Assembly: GCA_019359015.1 (NCBI GenBank)
Contig: JAHHID010000006.1
Location: 62,001-126,000 of the forward strand
DNA length: 64,000 nucleotides
Reading direction: 5' to 3'
Origin: Spirirestis rafaelensis WJT71-NPBG6
Lineage (GTDB): Bacteria; Cyanobacteriota; Cyanobacteriia; Cyanobacteriales; Nostocaceae
Shown here: in pieces, positions 26,983 through 35,702 of the stretch
Layout: every line of letters starts with the position of its first letter
Numbering within the stretch: position 1 is the first letter of the stretch
Program-made: the position numbers and the translations under genes
The notes under the pieces: model-generated
Database searches by the model: none
Seen by the model: the letters and a program-made list of their open reading frames with translations, nothing else
What the model was told of the DNA's origin: nothing

Positions 26983-27318
26983 TTAAGTTAAATGTTTGTC
27001 AACGGCGCTGCTGAACTGCTCGTAAGGAGAAACTCCTACAATTGTTTCTGCTAAGGAACCATCAAAGAAAATTAAAACCGCCGGAATGCTGCGAAGACCG
27101 AATTTTTTGAACATCGGCTTATTGTTATCCACGTCTACCTTAACAACCTTGGCGCGACCTTTGTATTCCTGGGCGAGCTGAACCATTAATGGACTAATCA
27201 GACGACAAGGACCACACCAAGTAGCAGTAAAGTCAACAACAACAACTTTTTGTTCACTTAAAAGAGCATCAAATTCACTTTCTTGAATGTAAGCAACTAT
27301 CTCAGTTTCAGTAGACAT
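26983..27318 (-). CDS. trxA: Thioredoxin
   Basis: 111 aa, single thioredoxin domain with active site FTATWCGPCRL (C35/C38), cis-Pro in SIPAVLIF, and the conserved KVDVDNN strand. Cytosolic disulfide reductase; m-type/TrxA-like by motif, exact class not certain. Convergent with nifJ. Confidence 0.92.
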   Translation of the reverse strand: MSTETEIVAYIQESEFDALLSEQKVVVVDFTATWCGPCRLISPLMVQLAQEYKGRAKVVKVDVDNNKPMFKKFGLRSIPAVLIFFDGSLAETIVGVSPYEQFSSAVDKHLT

Positions 27319-27371
27319 TTCTTAATTCCCTAATATTAAACTAAAATTTTAGTAACAAGGTGACTCTATAA

Positions 27372-27569
27372 ACTATATACTACGAGCGATCGCCGAGTTT
27401 CCAAGAGAACCATATTGATAGTGCTGCACAGCTGCTGTTGTATGTGGGCGAAACTTGCAGAAGTAACAAGCGGTGGAAAGGGCAACAGTTAGAGCAGGCA
27501 TTAATTCAAAAATGGAAGTCACCGTTTAATAAAGAATGCTGGCAGAGGTGGGGGCAACCGTTTGGGTAG
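27372..27569 (+). pseudogene. GIY-YIG nuclease-family gene with internal deletion
   Basis: The frame encodes LLLYVGETCRSNKRWKG, the start of a GIY-YIG-like domain, followed immediately by QQLEQALIQKWKSPFNKE and the end CWQRWGQPFG. In relatives I recall some 40 residues between these blocks, so the middle is missing. No start codon of its own is convincing. The remainder of 27319-27810 contains nothing recognisable. Confidence 0.6.
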
Positions 27570-27810
27570 TGTTTTGTAACATTTTTATCCGTGAGTCCGG
27601 CGTATGATTTTATCTTGTGGATGCATCGCTTTTACCACGAGAGGAAAAGCACCATCGCACCCAAGGCTCAAAGTTTGTCAAGCTAGCATTTGAGAAAAAT
27701 CTGAAATTTTTATGCTTGTACGTCCGGAATGGGCAAATTAAAAAGTGATATTAAGTATGTATTTACACCAAATACGAAATACTAAAACGCAATTAAGCGC
27801 TTGACAAATT

Positions 27811-28380
27811 ATGAACGCTATTTCTGTTGTGCTTAAAGAAGGTTCAAGAGGTGCAGAAGTTACTAAGCTGCAAGAAGGTTTGAAAAAGCTCAATTTTTAT
27901 TCAGGTATTGTTGACGGTGTTTTTGGGGCAAAAACCAAGGAAGCTGTCATCAATTTTCAAAAATCCCAACAACTAGTAGCCGACGGCATTGTAGGCGAGA
28001 AAACTTGGTTTAAATTAAACGCAGCACTCCAAGAAAGCAATCCACGAGCCGATTTTCGAGTAATTAACGTACAAGAATTTATCTCTTCTAACCGGCTCAG
28101 AGTTTCTACCCCAAAAACAGTAGCTGTACAATTGTTTAGCAACTCAGAAGAAGAAGAAGCAAGAAAGTCTGAGGATATAACAGTAGCGTATCCTACAAGA
28201 GAAACTGCTGTCATCGTATATACCATAATAGGTTTGGGTGATGATTCAGTGGCTGGAATACGAAATCGCATTGAATTGAGACGCAACCAAAATAAATGGG
28301 AAATTGTCTGGGTGGGTGAGCAATACAAGTGTCAACCAAATCGAGGACATCAAGACTGGTCTGGCAGTATTTGCTCGTAA
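27811..28380 (+). CDS. Peptidoglycan-binding domain protein
   Basis: 189 aa. Residues about 8-68 form a PG_binding_1 domain (LKEGSRGAEVTKLQEGLKKL, GIVDGVFGAKTKEAVINFQ, VADGIVGEKTW). The C-terminal 110 residues are not recognised; they end with paired Cys in CQPNRG and SICS. No signal peptide is visible in front of the binding domain, so either export is unconventional or the true start is elsewhere. A perfect 11-bp hairpin terminator follows at 28466. Confidence 0.8.
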   Translation: MNAISVVLKEGSRGAEVTKLQEGLKKLNFYSGIVDGVFGAKTKEAVINFQKSQQLVADGIVGEKTWFKLNAALQESNPRADFRVINVQEFISSNRLRVSTPKTVAVQLFSNSEEEEARKSEDITVAYPTRETAVIVYTIIGLGDDSVAGIRNRIELRRNQNKWEIVWVGEQYKCQPNRGHQDWSGSICS

Positions 28381-28465
28381 TTGGCTTTTTAGCCTTCGCC
28401 AAGCCTAATTTAATTGCTACTTCAGTCTCTGTAATTAGATATATGAAGTAGTATTTTATTCTCTG

Positions 28466-28495
28466 ACAAAAGCGTGCAATTTTCACGCTTTTGTT
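28466..28495 (+). terminator. Rho-independent terminator
   Basis: ACAAAAGCGTG (28466-28476) pairs exactly with CACGCTTTTGT (28484-28494), 7-nt loop; the stem itself contributes the T-rich end. It follows the peptidoglycan-binding gene by 85 bp. Confidence 0.65.
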
Positions 28496-28622
28496 ACAGC
28501 GCTTGTGGGATTGGGGAATGCGCGAGCTATGCAGGGCGGCTCCCTTCGGGACCATCGCTTTGTTTGTCATGGTTGAAGGTGCTGAAGCTGATACCAAAAC
28601 GGGGTAAAAATAGCAAAGGCAC

Positions 28623-28772
28623 ATTTTAGCCGGATATTACAAGCGCAAATATCGTGGCAAGCTGGAGCCTGCTGGCTGGTTTTTACTCACTAATCTTGAT
28701 AGCCTCAAAGATGCAATATTAAGCAGATTTCTAACGTTTTATTGTAGATTGGCGGAAAACTGCATAAGTTGA
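28623..28772 (+). pseudogene. IS4-type transposase remnant
   Basis: A 49-codon frame containing YKRKYRGKLEPAGWFLLTNL followed by DSLKDAI, which matches the end of the catalytic region of IS4-group transposases. After DAI the frame reads into unrelated residues and a stop. No start and no terminal repeats were seen. Confidence 0.5.
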
Positions 28773-28838
28773 TTTTGCTAACACCTAACTAAAAAGAGAG
28801 CTAGTTTAGCTCTTATCTAATAAAAAGGAGAATCGACA

Positions 28839-29234
28839 ATGCTTTTGAAGTTTAATCAAAAAATAGCAATTCTCAGTTCAATGCCTTTAATATTTTTACC
28901 AGTTGTCGGAATAGTAACCCTACCCCATTCTTCTGCGTTAGCACAAAGTGGAATATGTGCTTGTGCATCAAGTGAAGCTCAACCTCAACGGGGTCAAAAG
29001 AATCGCTCAAGCGGAAACTTTTCGACCCAAGGATGTACTACTACTTTAAGCTGGGATGCTCCAAAGGGTGTTAGTTTTAATGTGATGCGAGATGTATCTG
29101 GTGGGAGAGACCCTGTTGAACTTTCAAATGTTGCTAGAGGTTTACGAACCCAAAACCCTAACCAAAGAAGTTTGTATATTGCAAATCCAAAGGGTGCAAG
29201 AGAAGGCTTTCGAGTTTGTGCGCGTAATACATAA
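28839..29234 (+). CDS. Exported hypothetical protein
   Basis: 131 aa, ATG after AAAAAGGAG. A signal peptide (basic NQK, hydrophobic core, ALA-Q cleavage region) is followed by a mature part of about 95 residues with four cysteines (ICACAS, QGCTT, RVCARNT), suggesting disulfides in the periplasm. I do not recognise the family. An excellent hairpin terminator follows. Confidence 0.7.
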   Translation: MLLKFNQKIAILSSMPLIFLPVVGIVTLPHSSALAQSGICACASSEAQPQRGQKNRSSGNFSTQGCTTTLSWDAPKGVSFNVMRDVSGGRDPVELSNVARGLRTQNPNQRSLYIANPKGAREGFRVCARNT

Positions 29235-29311
29235 AATTATTAGAAAAGGTAGTTAATCAAGCCTAATACAAGTCAATTAAAAAACTACCTCATTTAATAA
29301 TTGTGTTAATC

Positions 29312-29360
29312 AGCTTAGTACTAAACCTCTGCTTAAGAAGTTTAGTACTAAGCTTTTTAT
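29312..29360 (+). terminator. Rho-independent terminator
   Basis: AGCTTAGTACTAAAC (29312-29326) and GTTTAGTACTAAGCT (29340-29354) are exact complements, followed by TTTTAT. 78 bp after the exported protein gene. Confidence 0.85.
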
Positions 29361-29699
29361 TTACTTATTACTGATAATATAACTGATAATTTAGGCTATC
29401 TTTTAGAGATGAATGTGAACATCCTGTACTTAAATACTCAAATCATTGCAGAGTATTCATTTAAAAGGATGCGATCGCTGTGGGCAGCAATGTCTGCGTC
29501 CAGGTGAGAAGTCAAAAGAACTGTCACGATCTGAGTGAACTGTATTGACGCTCTCAGTACACCATGCCAACTTCACGCCTGAAGATAACCGACCAGAGAA
29601 CTTAATTCCGCTTTGCACACCATGCCACCTTGCGCTTCACAGTCGAGCGCGAGGAAGGACGAATACCTCAGCTGGGCAGTTGGAGTTACAACTTTGGAC

Positions 29700-29870
29700 G
29701 AATTAAATGTTGGGGTGCAGGGTGCGATCGCTTGGGGTTTCCTCGCTTGATTGGGGGGCTGGGCGATCGCTTCTGCTGGTAAATATCCTAATTTCCTCGC
29801 TTGAATTGGGAGAGCGATCGCTTGGCTTTTCCTCGCTTGAATAGGAGCGATCGCGCTTGGCTTGAATTTT
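29700..29870. repeat. HIP1-containing imperfect tandem repeat
   Basis: At least three units with the pattern GCGATCGCTTGG-TTTCCTCGCTTGA-T-GG spaced about 40-60 bp. A minus-strand open frame over it (29703-30050) is repetitive and I do not take it as a gene. 29361-29699 shows no gene. Confidence 0.6.
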
Positions 29871-29922
29871 CAATGGTTTCTCTCTTGAGCCATCGCCCTT
29901 CATCGCCCGATTGACCCCAAAA

Positions 29923-30138
29923 CTAATCCCCCCAAACTGCCATAAATTTTTCCCACTCCTCCTCAGTCTGGGGTGGTTTATATGAAGGTCAGCCCCACTA
30001 CTCGCGCTAGCTTCCTGGCTTGGTCTATGCTCTCGCGCCCGTTCAATCAACTGGTGTTCGCTTGTTGGGGTCGTAGCCTTGGGCTGCTAGTTGTGCATAC
30101 TCGGTATCGGTCATGCCGAGGTTGTGGATGTTGGTCAT
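29923..30138 (-). pseudogene. Decayed small gene with two frameshifts
   Basis: Starts at ATG 30138 (MTNIHNLGMTDTEYAQLAAQ, then GYDPNKRTPVD and a stop). Plausible protein continues in a second frame (HQLIERAREHRPSQEA) and a third (PSYKPPQTEEEWEKFMAVWG, stop at 29923). Family not recognised. The continuation across frames is my inference. Confidence 0.35.
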
Positions 30139-30522
30139 GCAGGTTGGGAGCGATCGCTTGGGTTTTCCTCTAAAAAAAAGTTGAAGTTCAAAGGTTCTGG
30201 CAATTTGGATCAGTGGCTTAAAATTCTACCGCGCTCAACTAAAACGCATCCAAATTGTGCGATCCACTTTTCACCAAAAAAACGAGTGTCGTTTCACTGT
30301 TTAGCGCAGGTAGGAGGAGACACCGAACTAGTACCGCAAGGCGGAATTCAAAATTCAAAATTCAAAATTCAAAATTAATACAACGTAAGCGTTTCATTGA
30401 TTTAGAATGGGTGGTTTATTTACGCCGTGTTGTACTAGTAGCATTAAACGCCGAACAAATTCTTAGAATTTAGCCTGAAAATAAATGCCAAGATTTCCTT
30501 CAATAGATATCTGCAATTAGGA
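30139..30522. other. Gene-free stretch with AATTCAAA repeats
   Basis: No gene recognised. At 30343-30377 there are about four copies of ATTCAAA. The rest is without visible structure. Confidence 0.5.
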
Positions 30523-30690
30523 CTACGGCTCTATTCCTTCATCAATCCAAACATCAATTGCTGTTTTTACCTCTAATTCAGTCACGCTAGACCATTCTTT
30601 TTCGTTAATAGTTGTTTGAAATACCGCCCTTTTCCCGTGACCAACTTTTTCTATTGCGTGTCCGCGATACAAATTTTTAGGCTTAATCAT
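30523..30690 (-). CDS. Small hypothetical protein (55 aa)
   Basis: The frame is open to 30726, but the second Met (30690) begins the plausible protein MIKPKNLYRGHAIEKVGHGK, rich in charged residues and ending in an amphipathic helix EVKTAIDVWIDEGIEP. It resembles small conserved cyanobacterial proteins of unknown role. No Cys, no signal. Confidence 0.5.
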   Translation of the reverse strand: MIKPKNLYRGHAIEKVGHGKRAVFQTTINEKEWSSVTELEVKTAIDVWIDEGIEP

Positions 30691-30977
30691 TTTTATTGAC
30701 CATTCTAACCAAAATACTGTAACCATTCCTCGCGCCTATTGGTACGAGGCTTTATCCCCCTCCCCAAGCTACCGACAAAATATGTGCCTACTTACTTGGT
30801 TTGCGGAATTTCAGGCGCGGTTACGTTTATCCAGAAGGTGTAGACTCACCTCCACGCCCCAAGACTCAATTTGCGTTGCTACTCGTAAGACAACTCAGTT
30901 ACTGGCAAGCCTTGGAATCGAGTCAAACTCCTGCGTTAAGTCGATTTCACAGTATATCTATTTTACCACAAATTCAC

Positions 30978-31024
30978 GTAAAGCCGTCCTGCAAGGACGG
31001 GGTTTCTACCCATTTTTCTGATGA
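30978..31024. mobile_element. Solo end of the tnpB element
   Basis: 44 of 47 bases match the end of the tnpB element at 23113-23159, including the hairpin CCGTCCT-GCA-AGGACGG, GGGTTTCTACCC and TTCTGATGA. No tnpB or opposite end follows. The 200 bp before it contain open but unrecognised sequence, perhaps the rest of a decayed element. Confidence 0.75.
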
Positions 31025-31240
31025 GCAAAACTGAATGCAGTGAAGCCACAATCTTCTCAAAGCGGTTAGACGCACGAGTGACTACAGTTCTCACGCGTGA
31101 AATTAGCTTTTTTTCGTAAACTACGTGTGCTTGATTTTATGCACTCTGCGCGATCGCCTGCGGCAGGTGAAGCGAGGAATTAAACTGGTGATATGCCAAA
31201 AATCCCCCAATGCCTACGGCGTAGCCCGCCGTAGGCATCG

Positions 31241-31498
31241 CTGTCTCCTTTACAGTCACAACCCCCACCTCGTCTGTGCCGTTCACCCAACCGGACCAGA
31301 GGAAAATAGCTGCTTGGACTTTCGAGAAGACCCCAACATTGAACCAGAGGAAGTGTGGGAGCCAGAAAAAGTAAGCTACTATAACGGCAGTTAATTTTGC
31401 AGCCCGAACAGCGGTGGACGCAACAGCAGCAGCTAGAACTGATTGACTGGCATCCAATGTTTACTGGGAAATATCCGCTCGTGCGGAGCCGAGTTTGA
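31241..31498 (+). pseudogene. Decayed gene fragment with a frameshift
   Basis: Protein-like sequence HNPHLVCAVHPTGPEENSCL and REDPNIEPEEVWEPEKVSYY is interrupted by a stop, and continues one frame over as LILQPEQRWTQQQQLELIDW then HPMFTG before a stop at 31496. The family is not recognised. A GCCTACGG/CCGTAGGC palindromic repeat (about 31211-31236) precedes it and may have broken the gene. Confidence 0.45.
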
Positions 31499-31647
31499 CC
31501 GCGATTACATCTACTAGGTGCATGTTCGTCTGCTTTTGTGGCTGGATTGATAATATGCTGTATAAGTTTACTTCTTCAGCAGGTATGAAATGAACGAAAA
31601 TAATGAAGGCAATTGCTATTCATCAAACCTTGGGGAGTAAATTTGTA

Positions 31648-32112
31648 ATGTCTCGTATAATTGCTTTCGCTTTATTGATATTCCTGACCCTGACTGCTAG
31701 TTTAATGCTTCCTACAGATGCTTGGGCTGTTGCTTCTGGTTTGGGAGTAAGTAGCGGTCATCTTTCTCTGTGTCCGGCTTCAGATAACTGCGTTGTCAGT
31801 CAAAGTGGCGATCGCAAACACGCCATTGACCCGATTGAATATCATGTAGACCGAAATAAAGCAAGAGAAACTTTACTAAAAGTTCTCACCGTTGTTCCTC
31901 GCACATCCGTTTTAGAACAAACAGATAATTACATCCATGCTACGAGCAAAAGCCGCATCTTTAAATTTATTGATGACGTAGAGTTTTATTTCCCTCCCAA
32001 CGAAAACATAATTCATCTACGCTCGGCATCTCGCATTGGAGAGTCGGATCTCGGTGTCAACCGCAGACGGTTGGAGCAAATTCGTTTGGCTTTGGGCGAT
32101 TTAAATATTTGA
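31648..32112 (+). CDS. DUF1499 protein with signal peptide
   Basis: The frame opens at 31603, but ATG 31648 has GGGGAG upstream and starts a proper signal peptide (MSRIIAFALLIFLTLTASL...AWA). Mature part about 128 aa has the DUF1499 features LSLCPASDNCVVSQ, DDVEFYFPP and LRSASRIGESDLGVNRRR. Role unknown. A second member without signal lies at 54844. Confidence 0.88.
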   Translation: MSRIIAFALLIFLTLTASLMLPTDAWAVASGLGVSSGHLSLCPASDNCVVSQSGDRKHAIDPIEYHVDRNKARETLLKVLTVVPRTSVLEQTDNYIHATSKSRIFKFIDDVEFYFPPNENIIHLRSASRIGESDLGVNRRRLEQIRLALGDLNI

Positions 32113-32295
32113 TTTTTCGGTTGAGCCTCTTAACGGCGCTGGTCAGGGTCGTATCAACAAGCAGTTTTGTATAAATCACTCTTTTATGGCTGCGTTTCTT
32201 GGAACGCAATTACGGGTGAGTGTTCGTTATTAACAGACCTTATTGCAACAGACACAGTTTAATAGTTCAACATATGTAATAGACACTAACAGTTA

Positions 32296-32478
32296 ATGGA
32301 CATCGCAGAAAATAACCAACTCGATATACGCAATATTAGTCCTAAAGTGAGACAGTTGATTAAAATGTACGCCCATGTTAATAAGTGTAAGCAGTCTGAG
32401 ATGTTGGAGCGCATAGTTCTGGAGTGGAACGCCCAACAAAGCGACAGCGAACGACCGTCAGGAGACGAAGATGAATAA
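32296..32478 (+). CDS. Small hypothetical protein (60 aa), possibly ribbon-helix-helix-like
   Basis: MDIAENNQLDIRNISPKVRQ followed by LIKMYAHVNKCKQSEMLERI: a short strand then two helices as in RHH proteins, and an acidic tail. Inferred from pattern only. An overlapping tiny frame (32471-32524, 17 codons, ATGA overlap) follows. Confidence 0.5.
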   Translation: MDIAENNQLDIRNISPKVRQLIKMYAHVNKCKQSEMLERIVLEWNAQQSDSERPSGDEDE

Positions 32479-32621
32479 CTTTTTTGTCCAAGCCCTTGGC
32501 GTATGTGTTAACGACGACAAATAAGAGCGTTATTTGACACCATATTAAGCAAGGATAATATAGAAGGTGATCGCCCTTGACACGCGCAAGTTGTCTTGCC
32601 CAGCTGCAATGAGGCTAAGAT

Positions 32622-32713
32622 TGAATGCGGTTAAAACCGCTCGCGTCGCTTATATCTCTTTCTCTGAAGCCACTGAGCTTTACGCCTACCGAGTATCTTG
32701 TAAACCGCATTCA
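32622..32713. repeat. Inverted-repeat-bounded segment
   Basis: TGAATGCGGTT (32622-32632) and AACCGCATTCA (32703-32713) flank 70 bp. It lies just upstream of the small Cys protein and may be a remnant of a small mobile unit or a leader structure. Confidence 0.45.
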
Positions 32714-32728
32714 TATTCCTCCACCCTT

Positions 32729-32893
32729 ATGACTGTAAAACTCCAGACCGAAAAAGACTTTTTTACTGCAAGCACTAATGTAAATATCAATCAAGAAACA
32801 GAAAAGGAAAAAGTTCTGTGTTCTCATTGTCAGCGCACATCTACGAACGGTATTAAATGTAAAGGAATTTGTGTGGCTGACAATGACTATTAA
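32729..32893 (+). CDS. Small cysteine-containing hypothetical protein (54 aa)
   Basis: The frame is open from 32567, but the part before 32729 overlaps the inverted repeat and does not look like protein. ATG 32729 gives MTVKLQTEKDFFTA with C-terminal CSHCQRTSTNGIKCKGICVA, four Cys in a CxxC-x10-CxxxC arrangement that could bind zinc. I recall similar short cyanobacterial proteins ending in CVADxDY; function unknown. Confidence 0.55.
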   Translation: MTVKLQTEKDFFTASTNVNINQETEKEKVLCSHCQRTSTNGIKCKGICVADNDY

Positions 32894-32991
32894 GGTATGA
32901 ATTTTAAACAGTTGTCTCACCATAGTCCACTTTTTTAGGTGAAACTAAGCGATATTCTGCCACGGACATATTTTTACGATCAATGGCTATT

Positions 32992-33279
32992 TCAAGCAAT
33001 TAAAAAGCGATCGCTTTTAACACAGACTTTGACCGTTGCTTTGGTAGAGTTATTAATTTGTTCACCCAAGCGGTTATAGTAACTACCATCGATGCCACAA
33101 GAGAGAGTAATACTACTTGGCTGCGAACTACAACTGCTTAAAGTTAAGATAGCTCCCTCTGCTAAACCACTCAACAGAAGGAAAACACCTTTCGGGCGAT
33201 CAATAAATTGAGCACACTTGGACGCAATATTTTCCAGTATATTTGCCCTAGCTTGACTGCCAGATAGTCTAGGTATCAT
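32992..33279 (-). pseudogene. TAXI-family TRAP/solute-binding protein, N-terminal fragment
   Basis: 95 codons: a hydrophobic leader with lipoprotein-like LSSCSS, then ITLSCGIDGSYYNRLGEQIN, the start of the TAXI-family binding fold (consensus IT-tG--gg-Yy--g). It ends after KVCVKSDRFLIA whereas full proteins are several times longer, so this is a truncated remnant. Confidence 0.5.
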
Positions 33280-33438
33280 CTCAATTAGTAGCCTTTATGG
33301 CTTTGTTTTCTTGAAAAATAATTTTACAGCTTAAAGACCAGCCAGTGGAAAAATTCTCTTCAAGGCTTCATTTATTTTCGTTGAGATTACGCCAAAACTT
33401 AACAATCTGCGATGCTTGATATTTGAGAACTTATATTA

Positions 33439-34221
33439 TTAAGCTTTCAACAAAGATTCTGCCCCATCAATCCAAACTTCGGTACCGGTGATATGGCTAG
33501 AAGCATCTGATGCTAAGAAGAACACTAATTGTGCTACTTGCTCAGATGTTCCTGGTTTGCCATCAGTTAAGGGAATTTTACCTTCAGGAAACTCAACTGG
33601 TTCTTGGATATGCTCTAAATCTCTTCTTTCAGTGTTTTCATCAATATTGGTTTCAATTGCCCCAGGACAAATCACATTTACACGAATGCGGTGTTTAGCA
33701 AGTTCTAAAGCAGTCATTTTCGTGAAAGCTACTTGTGCGGCTTTTGAACAAGAATAAGCGGTTGCACCAGTATTACTAAAAATGCGTGTCCCGTTGACAG
33801 AAGAAGTGATAATAACAGATCCACCCTGCTTTTTCAGAAGAGGTACGGCATACTTAACTGTTAAAAAAGTTCCCGTAAGATTGATGTTTATTGTTTTCTC
33901 CCATTCTTCGGGTGTCAATTCTTCTATAGGTGCCCAAACGCCATTAATTCCAGCGTTAGCAAATACAATATCTAAGCGTCCCCACTTATCTGCAATCTGC
34001 TGGATTGCTTGTTGCATTTCTTCGGGTTTAGAAATATCGGCAATGACAGGTATTGCTTCACCATTGTCGCTTTGAATTTGGGCAACAGTTTCTTCAAGCT
34101 CTTCTTTTGTGCGTCCTAAAGCGGCAACTTTAGCACCTTCTTTAGCAAACAACTTTGCCGTTGCTTTTGCAATGCCGGAACCTGCTCCTGTCACCAATGC
34201 TACTTTATTTGTAAGTTGCAT
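33439..34221 (-). CDS. Short-chain dehydrogenase/reductase
   Basis: 260 aa. Cofactor motif TGAGSGIAKA (11-20), NAGINGVW, catalytic Ser in IITSSVNG, YSCSK, and the C-terminal GTEVWIDGAESLL. Cytosolic NAD(P)-dependent oxidoreductase of unknown substrate; not a close paralogue of the SDR at 4671. Stand-alone gene. Confidence 0.9.
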   Translation of the reverse strand: MQLTNKVALVTGAGSGIAKATAKLFAKEGAKVAALGRTKEELEETVAQIQSDNGEAIPVIADISKPEEMQQAIQQIADKWGRLDIVFANAGINGVWAPIEELTPEEWEKTININLTGTFLTVKYAVPLLKKQGGSVIITSSVNGTRIFSNTGATAYSCSKAAQVAFTKMTALELAKHRIRVNVICPGAIETNIDENTERRDLEHIQEPVEFPEGKIPLTDGKPGTSEQVAQLVFFLASDASSHITGTEVWIDGAESLLKA

Positions 34222-34507
34222 AAATAAATATTTTATTTAGGATTTGGGCATTATTAATAGTTAGTTGGATAAAATCCCACTAACTACATCTTTATCATTT
34301 AATTTGCGACTAACGCACGCTAATGTCATAAAGTCGGTTTGTTAGTGCTTGATTTTTCAATACACTCTTTTTCAGAAAAACTGCTTATTTTTGCGTAAGT
34401 CCTATAGTTATTTAATATAAAGTGAAGCCATTAGTCATACAACTAATGGCAGAAATCTATTCTCTACCTAATGGCATAAAATTTACAATGGTCGATAGGG
34501 GCTTAAA

Positions 34508-35389
34508 CTATATTGATGGAATCTTTTTCAGTCTAGCTTTAGTAGCAACGGCGACTAAGACAGATAAAAGAAGTAAAGCTGTACTAGTTGAAGGTTCAGG
34601 TACTGAAACTTTGACCTGAGTTCTTCTAACTTGGATGAAAGTTAAATTTGTTGGAGTGGCAAAAGAGCGTTTTAAAGAACCTTCAAACAAAGCCGTCGCA
34701 AATTCCGTATTGCCAACAAAATTAAAGTTAGTATATTGATTAGATAAAGTGATATAATCGCTTTTTGTACTTGTAATAAAATCTTCGTCATTGAAAGAAT
34801 TTACATTTGCCGTCAATGAGAAAAAGTCTAAAGGAGTTTTTTTAATCTTAGACGTAGGATTAGATAATACCTGATCAAAAAAATCATCTAAAAGATTTTG
34901 GTCGGTAATATCAGTTGTGTCAAATAATAAAAAAGAAATATCTGCACTTGCCTTGGCATTCTCTGCTGATGGTTCATCTATTGATGTTTCCAAGCCTAAA
35001 AATGCTGTAAAGTCTACAGAAAAAGATTCACCAGCATCTACAAAAAAGTTACCTAATACTTTACCCTCAGCGTTTGCCAATCCTAAATAATTTTTATTTT
35101 GACCAAAAGCTTCACTCAAAGATGTATTAATTACTTCTGATGGATCATCGAAAAAATCTATGTTTGCATTATTGGTGGCTGATACCTCACCACCCTTAGC
35201 AATACTTGAGATGTTCGCATTATTTCGAGTTGCGGTTACATCAGGGTCGAGACTAAAGTTTATTAAAGAAAATTCCCCCTCAGATGAAGCGAGTGTAGCA
35301 GCTTGAGCCGATGAGGTTACTAAGCTAGAAGTAGCTATTAAAGGAGTAACCAATAGAAAAAAGCGCCGAGTAAATCCCAAAGTACGCAT
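34508..35389 (-). CDS. PEP-CTERM-sorted exported protein
   Basis: 293 aa. Signal peptide (MRTLGFTRRFFLLVTPLIAT...AQA), an acidic Asn/Ser/Thr-rich body, and a C-terminal VPEPSTSTALLLLSVLVAVA helix followed by basic KARLKK: the PEP-CTERM sorting signal recognised by exosortase. Such proteins go to the cell surface or extracellular matrix. The body is not recognised further. The hairpin GCCATTAGT/ACTAATGGC at 34427-34450 lies downstream. Confidence 0.88.
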   Translation of the reverse strand: MRTLGFTRRFFLLVTPLIATSSLVTSSAQAATLASSEGEFSLINFSLDPDVTATRNNANISSIAKGGEVSATNNANIDFFDDPSEVINTSLSEAFGQNKNYLGLANAEGKVLGNFFVDAGESFSVDFTAFLGLETSIDEPSAENAKASADISFLLFDTTDITDQNLLDDFFDQVLSNPTSKIKKTPLDFFSLTANVNSFNDEDFITSTKSDYITLSNQYTNFNFVGNTEFATALFEGSLKRSFATPTNLTFIQVRRTQVKVSVPEPSTSTALLLLSVLVAVATKARLKKIPSI

Positions 35390-35702
35390 GATGGACTTAT
35401 AATTTTATAGTGATTTAGCGAACTGGTCAGCTACCCTGTGATTGTTTGTTACCAGTAGTATTGCAGTTGTTATAATATACATGTAATTTGGCGCTATTTA
35501 CGGAAAATTTGAGAAATTATGTAGATAAATTTGGCTTTTACTTTTTTTTGCCCAGATTTTATAGAACAAGTCTAATTGTATTTAACTGCAATTCTGCCTC
35601 AAGGACGCTAGAGAAACGCCTTCGGGCAGATGTGGCGGTTTAGGATATTGAGTATCAATTAAGTCTAAGGCAAGCTAGATAGTGGCAAAAGGAGACTTGT
35701 TG

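Noticed and set aside
29703-30050. 115-aa minus-strand open frame
   Set aside because: Most of it is the HIP1-containing repeat and the rest overlaps a better explanation as a frameshifted remnant.
30782-31034. Two overlapping open frames of 77-79 codons
   Set aside because: They run into the solo element end and show no protein-like pattern; no ribosome site.
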